The notes under the pieces are model-generated. The model saw nothing but the letters and a program-made list of their open reading frames with translations. It made no database searches and was not told where the DNA came from. This document shows positions 32,750 to 37,747 of a stretch of DNA of 37,747 nucleotides, piece after piece (the first letter of the stretch is position 1; each line of letters begins with the position of its first letter). The translations under genes and the position numbers were made by a program. The stretch lies in the NCBI GenBank assembly GCA_029558955.1, contig JAKQCW010000234.1, positions 1 through 37,747 of the forward strand, read 5' to 3'. Origin of the DNA: Chloroflexota bacterium (GTDB lineage Bacteria; Chloroflexota; Anaerolineae; JAAEKA01).

Positions 32750-34226
32750 ACTGCATCATATCGGCCACCGTCACCAGGCCGTCCCGGTCGCGGTCGACGC
32801 GCGCGCGGTAGCAGGCGTCGCCCAGGCCGCAGTTCCAACTCTGAGCCGCCAGTGTCAGGTCCAGCGCGTCGACTTGGCAGGAGCAATCCAGGTCGCGCCA
32901 GGTACACAGGGGGCGCGGCAGCAACACGAACAGCCCCTCGCCGATGCTGCTGACGATCACCGCGCCGCTGTCGAAGAAGGGGTAGTTGCCCCAGGCGCCG
33001 TTGAAGTTGGCGTTGTTGTTGGCCGGATAGGTGTCGAAATAGGCGCTCTCGAAAGGCGCCAGCGGGTTGGAGATGTCCAGGATGCGCAGCCCGGCGCGGT
33101 AGTTGGCCTGGTAGGAGCGATTGCCCACGATGAACTGGTTGTGGTCGATGGCCGTGGTGGGGCCATTGTAGGTGTGCACCAGCACCGGGTTGTCCAGGTC
33201 GACCATATCCCAAACGTAGGTCTTGGTGTTGTGGCCAAAGTTCATCTCGTCCAGTTCATCGTCCAGGTAGAAGTAGCGGTGATCCTCGGTCAGCCAGCCC
33301 TGGTGGACGTAGCCCGCGCCGGCGTAGCTGCGGGCCGAGATCAGCGCGGGCGCGGCCTTGTTGGTCACGTCCATCACTACCACCTGACCGCCGTTGCTCT
33401 GGTTCCCATTGGAGTTGATGCAGATTTCCTTGCCGCGGTGCTGCGCGTCGGGGCCGTGGTAGACGACGCAGGTGGTGTCGTGGGTATAGGCGCTGCCCGC
33501 GCAGCCGGCAAAGGTGGGATTGCCCGCGTCGCTGACATCAATCATGTGCAGGCTGCCGGAGCAGGCATTCGCGCCGCCCGTGGAGATGCCGGTCACGTAC
33601 AGGTAGCCGGTGTCCGGGTTGATGGTGATGTCATGGGCGCTGCCGAAGAGCGTGTAGCGCGGAGCCGTGAAGGTCACCGGCGGGCTGGTCACGTTGCGCA
33701 GTTGCGTCAGGTCGAACACCTGCATGCCGTGGGAGCCGTTGGAGTCCGAGATGATGTAGGCGTAGGTCTCATAGGCTTTCAGCTCGCGCCAGGAGGAACT
33801 GGACGTAGCCGTGGGCAGGTTGCCCAGGTAGATCGGGTTGGCCGGGTCGGTGATGTCGACGAAAGAGGTGCCGTTGGTGCGGCCCATCAGGGCATATTCC
33901 TTGCCGGTGAGCGGATCGGTCCACCCCCAGATGCTGCTGGCGCTGCCGCCGCCGATGGCGGCGTTGGGCAGAAATGCGCCCAGGTCGATGTTGTTGCACG
34001 GGTAGCTGCCCGCCATGCCGCCCACACAAGGAGTCATGGCCTGCGGCGCCAGGGCCTCGGCTGGCTGCTGGTCAGCCAGGAAGCGGATGCGCAGATCAGC
34101 GCCGGGATCGTTGGGGTTGAGCGGGACTGGCGCTTCGAAACCTGCCTGGGCTGGAAAAGCAACGGCGGCCAACAGCGCAGCAGCAAGGATCAGTGCGGTG
34201 CAAGCAATGGAAAGCGGCGACCTCAT
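32712..34226 (-). CDS. Secreted choice-of-anchor B protein with C-terminal dockerin-like domain
   Basis: A 504-residue secreted protein with signal peptide (about 1-28, VAFPAQA). The propeller part is paralogous to the 29847-31094 protein (SIWGWTDPLTGKEYALMG; FVDITDPANPIYLGNLP; AGLRILDISNPLAPFESAYF). Residues about 445-504 form a dockerin-like segment: WRDLDCSCQVDALDLTLAAQ with a degenerate first Ca loop, then VDRDRDGLVTVADMMQFSAE with a full D-x-D-x-D-G loop. No cohesin partner is visible. Four Cys in that segment could pair. The tail replaces the FLPLLLRN end of its paralogue. ATG 34226. Confidence 0.87.
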   Translation of the reverse strand: MRSPLSIACTALILAAALLAAVAFPAQAGFEAPVPLNPNDPGADLRIRFLADQQPAEALAPQAMTPCVGGMAGSYPCNNIDLGAFLPNAAIGGGSASSIWGWTDPLTGKEYALMGRTNGTSFVDITDPANPIYLGNLPTATSSSSWRELKAYETYAYIISDSNGSHGMQVFDLTQLRNVTSPPVTFTAPRYTLFGSAHDITINPDTGYLYVTGISTGGANACSGSLHMIDVSDAGNPTFAGCAGSAYTHDTTCVVYHGPDAQHRGKEICINSNGNQSNGGQVVVMDVTNKAAPALISARSYAGAGYVHQGWLTEDHRYFYLDDELDEMNFGHNTKTYVWDMVDLDNPVLVHTYNGPTTAIDHNQFIVGNRSYQANYRAGLRILDISNPLAPFESAYFDTYPANNNANFNGAWGNYPFFDSGAVIVSSIGEGLFVLLPRPLCTWRDLDCSCQVDALDLTLAAQSWNCGLGDACYRARVDRDRDGLVTVADMMQFSAEWGWTCPAP

Positions 34227-34332
34227 GGGGATTCTCTCCTCGGAACAGCGTTAATTTTGCTTCGATAGCCCGGATCTGGGGCCAGGAAGTGCGCAATAGT
34301 AGCACAAACCTCTGCATGCGGTCAAACAACCC

Positions 34333-34443
34333 TTGCACCCGGCGGATCCGTGATCCGCCAGGTGTGCGCCCAACAACGCCGCCGGTTCACGGAACCGGCT
34401 TGAGCAGTGAGTGAAGACCGATTTAAGCGACGTGTTCTAGTAC
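34333..34443 (+). repeat. Dispersed two-hairpin repeat, copy B
   Basis: Same element as 147-261. The first stem has a mismatch (GGCGGATCCGTGATCCGCCA), the second is perfect (GCCGGTTC-ACG-GAACCGGC), and the tail ends in CTAGTAC as in copy A. It starts a 610-bp spacer (34227-34838) that otherwise holds copy C, a long hairpin and a small frame. Confidence 0.85.
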
Positions 34444-34469
34444 AGGTTGGCGTAAATAACTCCTCAGTC

Positions 34470-34578
34470 TACCTGCTCCCGGCGGATCCGTGATCCACCG
34501 GGTGTGCGCCCAACAACGCCGCCGGTTCACGGAACCGGCTTGAGCAGTGAGTGAAGACCGATTAAGGCCGACGTGTAC
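34470..34578 (+). repeat. Dispersed two-hairpin repeat, copy C
   Basis: Direct repeat of copy B with a 140-bp period. Almost identical to the reverse complement of copy A, including the flank TACCTGCTCCCGG. The tail stops at GACGTGTAC and lacks the CTAGTAC end. Confidence 0.87.
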
Positions 34579-34658
34579 CCCCGCTCTGGCCGGTCTCCGA
34601 CCGAGCCAGCCACATCTGGTCGATACGATGCCGGCTGCCCTTGGTCAACCATAGCTAA

Positions 34659-34717
34659 TCCACGAATCTCGCCAAATCCATGGAATAGCATTCCATAGAT
34701 TTGGCGAGATTCGTGGA
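34659..34717. repeat. 28-bp-stem hairpin
   Basis: Left arm 34659-34686 begins TCCACGAATCTCGCCAAATC; right arm 34690-34717 is its reverse complement with one mismatch; the loop is AGC. It lies just upstream of the CHAT remnant and ATPase genes and has AT content unlike its surroundings. It may be a mobile palindromic repeat or a terminator for read-through from the left. Confidence 0.85.
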
Positions 34718-34735
34718 CTGGCATACACTGACATC

Positions 34736-34828
34736 ATGATCCCACGCATCTACGAGCCTCCCGGCGCCTATCCTGAGGCCGAGTTTGCGCTGATTACCCC
34801 GGACAACTACCTGGATTGCGTCCTGTAG
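34736..34828 (+). CDS. Small open frame of 30 codons upstream of the CHAT remnant
   Basis: ATG 34736 to TAG 34828 reads MIPRIYEPPGAYPEAEFALI then TPDNYLDCVL. It ends 10 bp before the next gene. It does not look random: Pro/Glu/Tyr-rich start and codon use similar to its neighbours. It could be a short leader protein or the N-terminal stump of a longer decayed gene. No function recognised, and no clear ribosome binding site. Confidence 0.3.
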   Translation: MIPRIYEPPGAYPEAEFALITPDNYLDCVL

Positions 34829-34838
34829 CGAGGAAACC

Positions 34839-35192
34839 GTGACTCCATCCCAGCCCACCTACGCCGACCTCGAAATCCGCATCCTGCCGCGCGCGGGGGA
34901 TCGCTATCCCGTCGAGTTCACCGTCGATGGCCGCCAGTTCCCGCGTGGCCATCTGGACGCGAAGGCGCGGCCGCAGCCGTCCGACTTCGGCGCCGCCGCC
35001 GGCGAGGCGCTGTATCGCTGGCTGCTGGCCGATCCGCCCCCCAAGGAAGCCTGGGACAGGGCGATGGGCGTTGATGGCCATTGCCGCATCCGGCTGCGTC
35101 TCGACCTGGAAGCGCCGGAGCTGCACGTGCTGCGCTGGGAACTGCTGCGGCAGCCAGCTGGCAAGGCCAACCTTGCTGCTCCAAAAAAGTAA
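34839..35192 (+). pseudogene. N-terminal remnant of a CHAT-domain protein
   Basis: 117 residues from GTG 34839 (GAGGA upstream) to TAA 35192. YADLEIRILPRAGDRYPVEF, EALYRWLLADPPPKEAWDRA and RIRLRLDLEAPELHVLRWEL are the typical region that precedes the caspase-like CHAT protease in large Chloroflexota and cyanobacterial proteins. The frame stops right after ELLRQ, with a Lys-rich end, so the protease domain with its His-Cys dyad is missing. The rest is not seen downstream; the next gene is an ATPase. It is most likely a truncated gene left after a rearrangement, or a shortened adaptor. Confidence 0.6.
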
Positions 35193-35196
35193 CAGG

Positions 35197-35225
35197 TTGT
35201 GTCTGGACCGAATCAGTTGTATACT
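35197..35225 (+). promoter_or_regulatory. Putative promoter of the ATPase/TPR operon
   Basis: TTGTGT (35197-35202) and TATACT (35220-35225) with a 17-bp spacer lie between the CHAT remnant and the ATPase gene, in a locally AT-richer stretch. The -35 is weak (3 of 6), the -10 good (5 of 6). Confidence 0.35.
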
Positions 35226-35275
35226 TTTATCGCCGCGGTTCACCGTGCGCAAGTGCTTCACAAAAGGAGCGTGCC

Positions 35276-36565
35276 TTGAAGGCGATTGACCTCAAACAGG
35301 TGGTGGTATATTTCGATCCCAAGGAGGCCCTGCGCGGTCAGCATCTGCGATCGTGGTTTGTCGAGCGCGCCGGCACGCCGCGGGCGCGACTGAGGATCGC
35401 ACTGGAAGCGCAACGCGAACCACAGAAGATCCTCTTCGTTGGACATCGCGGCACGGGCAAGAGCACTGAGCTCAACAGGCTGGCCGAAGAGATACAGGGG
35501 AGCTTTCACACCATCGGCTTCGACGCCTTGACGGTGACCGGCCGTTCGACAATGCGCTACGAAGACCTGATGCTGGCCCTCAGCACGCAAATCACGCGTC
35601 ATTGTATCGACCAGAATCTGATCGGGCGACCGGCCACCGACCCATTGCGTGAGGGTTGGCAGTCGTTAGCCGACTGGTGGCGGGAGAAGGTTGCGGGGTT
35701 CAGCCTGGGGAAGCCGGGCGAGGTCAACACCATGGCCTCCCTCAGCACGCTGCTGGGCGAGATCGAGGTCGGTGTCAGCCAGTCGGCCTTCACCCGTGAG
35801 CAACTCAACGCCTTCGTCGACCGGGAGATGCCAGAGCTGATCCGGCGTCTGAACTGGGTGATCGGGGAGGCGGAGAAGCACCTGAATCCCAAACGTCTGC
35901 TGTTGGTAGTGGAGGGGCTGGACAAGGTCGACCTCGATGCTGCCCGTCACATCTTTCGCGACCATGCACCGACCATCCTTGCGCCGCATGCAGCCATGAT
36001 CTATACCTTTCCCCTGGCGCTGCGCTACTCTGACGACTACCAGACAGTGCTCAGCGCGTTCAACGACGACAAATTCCTCTCCAACCTGAGTCTGCGTCAC
36101 GTCAATAGCGACGATGATCCTGAGGGGCGACGGGCGCTGCGCCAGATCGTTCTCAGTCGGATGGAGTCGAACCTGGTTGCGGAAGACGCCCTGGAGCAGA
36201 TGGTTATGGCAAGCGGCGGCATCGCCGTTCAGTTGGTGAAACTGGTCAACAGCGCCGCCATCTATGCCCTGGAACGCAGCGCTCACGCCACGTCCATCGA
36301 ACTCGCAGACGTCCGCAACGCGATCAAGGACCTGCGGCGCGAGCTGGCGGCAAACCTGACATTGACGGAGTGGCGACTGTTGAAGAGGCGTCACATCGAC
36401 CGCTTGCTGAGCAACGAAGCGGAGATCCAGCAGTTGCTCTACAAGGGTGCGTTGATCGAGTACTCCAACGACGTACAATGGTGCGACGTCCATCCGGCGC
36501 TGTGGGGACTGCTTGACTACTACGTGGAGGGCGACGATGGCGGGCCAACTACCGGCGATCACTGA
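35276..36565 (+). CDS. P-loop AAA-like ATPase, partner of the TPR gene
   Basis: A 429-residue ATPase. Walker A GHRGTGKST (56-64) follows the strand KILFV; Walker B RLLLVVEGLDKVD (207-219) follows; a later YTFPLALRYSDDY segment could hold a sensor. The C-terminal third (ELADVRNAIKDLRRELAANL, LLKRRHIDRLLSNEAEIQQL, LYKGALIEYSNDVQWCDVHP) looks like a winged-helix end as in STAND/AAA switch ATPases. The start is TTG 35276 with AGGAG 6 nt upstream; the frame is open upstream but overlaps the CHAT remnant. It overlaps the TPR gene by 29 nt, so translation is coupled. I infer it acts as the nucleotide switch for the TPR sensor. Target unknown. Confidence 0.75.
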   Translation: MKAIDLKQVVVYFDPKEALRGQHLRSWFVERAGTPRARLRIALEAQREPQKILFVGHRGTGKSTELNRLAEEIQGSFHTIGFDALTVTGRSTMRYEDLMLALSTQITRHCIDQNLIGRPATDPLREGWQSLADWWREKVAGFSLGKPGEVNTMASLSTLLGEIEVGVSQSAFTREQLNAFVDREMPELIRRLNWVIGEAEKHLNPKRLLLVVEGLDKVDLDAARHIFRDHAPTILAPHAAMIYTFPLALRYSDDYQTVLSAFNDDKFLSNLSLRHVNSDDDPEGRRALRQIVLSRMESNLVAEDALEQMVMASGGIAVQLVKLVNSAAIYALERSAHATSIELADVRNAIKDLRRELAANLTLTEWRLLKRRHIDRLLSNEAEIQQLLYKGALIEYSNDVQWCDVHPALWGLLDYYVEGDDGGPTTGDH

Positions 36566-37747
36566 CCTGATCCCGTCGTCGGCCACCCTGTCTCCAGCCC
36601 AGGTTCTGGAGACACGCGCTTCCAGCTTGCGGCGGATGGCCACGCTGCTGCGACTGGCGCGCGGCGCCTGGACGTTGGCAGTCTATGAGAGCAGCGATGT
36701 GCAGCGTCTGATGGTAGAAGACCTGCGGCAGGCTGTTGCGCCGCTTCCCCTGATCGAAATCGCGTTGGACAGGGAGGAGACACCCGATCCGTTGCGCATC
36801 GTGCGGCGCATCGATCTCAACGGCGACGCACCGGTTCTCTCATTCCACGGCATCGGCCGGCAGCTGGCCGAGCTGGCCGGCTTTCTGGATATCCAGCGCG
36901 ACGCGCTGGCCAGACACCCCCACCGTCTGATATTCTGGACCAGTGAGCGTGAGCGGCGCCAGCTTTCCGAGGCGGCGCCCAACTTCTACTCGCGTCTGAG
37001 CGGAGTCTACTACTTCCCAGGGGGGTCGCACGTGGCGGCGGACAACAGCTCCGCCAGCCGTGCTCACCCGACTGCCGGTCTGGCGACAACCGGCCCGGAA
37101 TTCGCCGCCCGCCGCCGTCGCCCCTATCTGCCGGAGAGCGAGGGGCGCCAGCGCGACCAACAGATCGCCTTCCTGAACGATCGTATCCAGGAGCTGCACG
37201 ACCTGCCGCGTCCAAACTTCGAAGCGATTGGCGACGCGTGGTATGACCTTGCCGGGGTGTATGAGCGATCCATGCCGCGCCGGTGGCTGGAGAGCGAGTC
37301 GGCCTATGCGGAGGCGGCGCGCGCCTATGCTCAGTCCGGCCTGACGCTGGCCGAGGCTGAAGCCCACTATCAGGCAGGTGATGCGGCCATGCGCGGCTAC
37401 GGCCACCACGCCGCGCTGGACCACCTGGCTACGGCGTTGCGGCTGTACCGTCTGTTGGCCCACTCGCTTGCCAGCACACCCGATGCAGCGCTGGGCGAGG
37501 CCAACGTGCTCAAGGCGCAGGGCGACGTGCTGGCCTTTCTGGCTCAGCGGGAGGAGGCGCTGGCCCGCTACGGGGAGGCGCTGACGCTGTTCCGGGCGGT
37601 GGGCGACCGGCTGGGCGAGGCCAACGTGCTCCAGGCGCAGGGCGACGTGCTGTATTTCCTGAAGCAGACGGAGGAGGCGCTGGCCCGCTACGGGGAGGCG
37701 CTGACGCTGTTCCGGGCGGTGGGCGACCGGCTGGGCGAGGCCAACGT
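36537..37747 (+). CDS. TPR-repeat protein, STAND-associated N-terminal region; runs off the right edge
   Basis: ATG 36537 opens a frame that stays open to the end of the window (403 residues seen). Residues about 30-165 (GAWTLAVYESSDVQRLMVED, FHGIGRQLAELAGFLDIQRD, RHPHRLIFWTSERERRQLSE, FYSRLSGVYYF) resemble a region often found before TPRs in bacterial STAND-type proteins (P-L-V-x-W-L ... W-R-S-G-V-F-x-F). A loose linker and a first degenerate TPR follow, then 40-residue TPRs from residue 319 (LGEANVLKAQGDVLAFLAQR, EEALARYGEALTLFRAVGDR), nearly identical at the DNA level. An ATPase is encoded just upstream and overlaps it. It may be the sensing half of a split STAND-like switch. The C-terminal effector, if any, is outside the window. 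Confidence 0.7.
   Translation, partial: MAGQLPAITDLIPSSATLSPAQVLETRASSLRRMATLLRLARGAWTLAVYESSDVQRLMVEDLRQAVAPLPLIEIALDREETPDPLRIVRRIDLNGDAPVLSFHGIGRQLAELAGFLDIQRDALARHPHRLIFWTSERERRQLSEAAPNFYSRLSGVYYFPGGSHVAADNSSASRAHPTAGLATTGPEFAARRRRPYLPESEGRQRDQQIAFLNDRIQELHDLPRPNFEAIGDAWYDLAGVYERSMPRRWLESESAYAEAARAYAQSGLTLAEAEAHYQAGDAAMRGYGHHAALDHLATALRLYRLLAHSLASTPDAALGEANVLKAQGDVLAFLAQREEALARYGEALTLFRAVGDRLGEANVLQAQGDVLYFLKQTEEALARYGEALTLFRAVGDRLGEAN
37491..37747 (+). repeat. 120-bp tandem repeat coding TPR units
   Basis: The unit starting CTGGGCGAGGCCAACGTGCT recurs at 37491, 37611 and 37731. The first two differ at only a few bases. The exact 120-bp period keeps the 40-residue TPR frame and points to recent unit duplication; the array goes on past the edge. 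Confidence 0.93.

Overview
This is a GC-rich bacterial window whose gene content looks most like Chloroflexota (Anaerolineae/Caldilineae type). The pointers are a TIGR03617-type F420 oxidoreductase, Uma2 nuclease, SBBP and choice-of-anchor-B secreted proteins with a YLPLLL-type tail, STAND-like ATPase/TPR genes, and many small intergenic repeats. That placement is inferred from families and style; there is no rRNA, tRNA, CRISPR array or complete insertion sequence to confirm it.

Layout. 0-3.1 kb: tail of a YccF membrane protein; a low-molecular-weight phosphatase plus fructosamine-kinase pair (sugar-amine repair); a DUF3883-like protein; a decayed nucleotidyltransferase. 3.1-6.0 kb: a SanA-like protein and an operon of M50 protease, HD-domain protein and tributyrin-type esterase. 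6.1-11.7 kb: a glycosidase-like lipoprotein, an NDP-sugar epimerase, a GT4 glycosyltransferase interrupted by a palindromic repeat, pseudouridine-phosphate glycosidase, and an F420-dependent oxidoreductase.

11.9-20.7 kb is the most interesting block. A sulfate ABC transporter operon (CysA-Sbp-CysT-CysW) has a CysA carrying two universal-stress-protein (USP) domains fused at its C-terminus. It converges on a separate gene combining a type II secretion ATPase N-terminal-like domain with a USP-like domain, followed upstream by an OmpR-type response regulator and a histidine kinase. Both the transporter operon and the USP gene are preceded by four direct repeats of YTGTCAY with the same 11-11-12 bp spacing, the architecture of two tandem PhoB boxes. 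I infer one regulon: a two-component system controlling sulfate uptake together with USP-domain proteins.

20.7-29.0 kb: one frame joining an ATP-grasp domain to oligoendopeptidase F, with a strong internal ribosome binding site at the junction; the nitrogen operon amtB-glnK-glnA; a minisatellite; and an acyl-CoA carboxylase beta subunit. 29.1-34.2 kb: Uma2 nuclease and three secreted beta-propeller-type proteins. 34.2-37.7 kb: a repeat-rich spacer, a CHAT-protein N-terminal remnant, and an overlapping ATPase/TPR pair that looks like a STAND-type sensor split over two genes and runs off the right edge.

Several repeat families are dispersed through the window: 7-bp tandem arrays that supply stop codons to flanking genes, a ~110-bp element with two hairpins (three copies), 29-bp direct repeats, and several long perfect or near-perfect hairpins.
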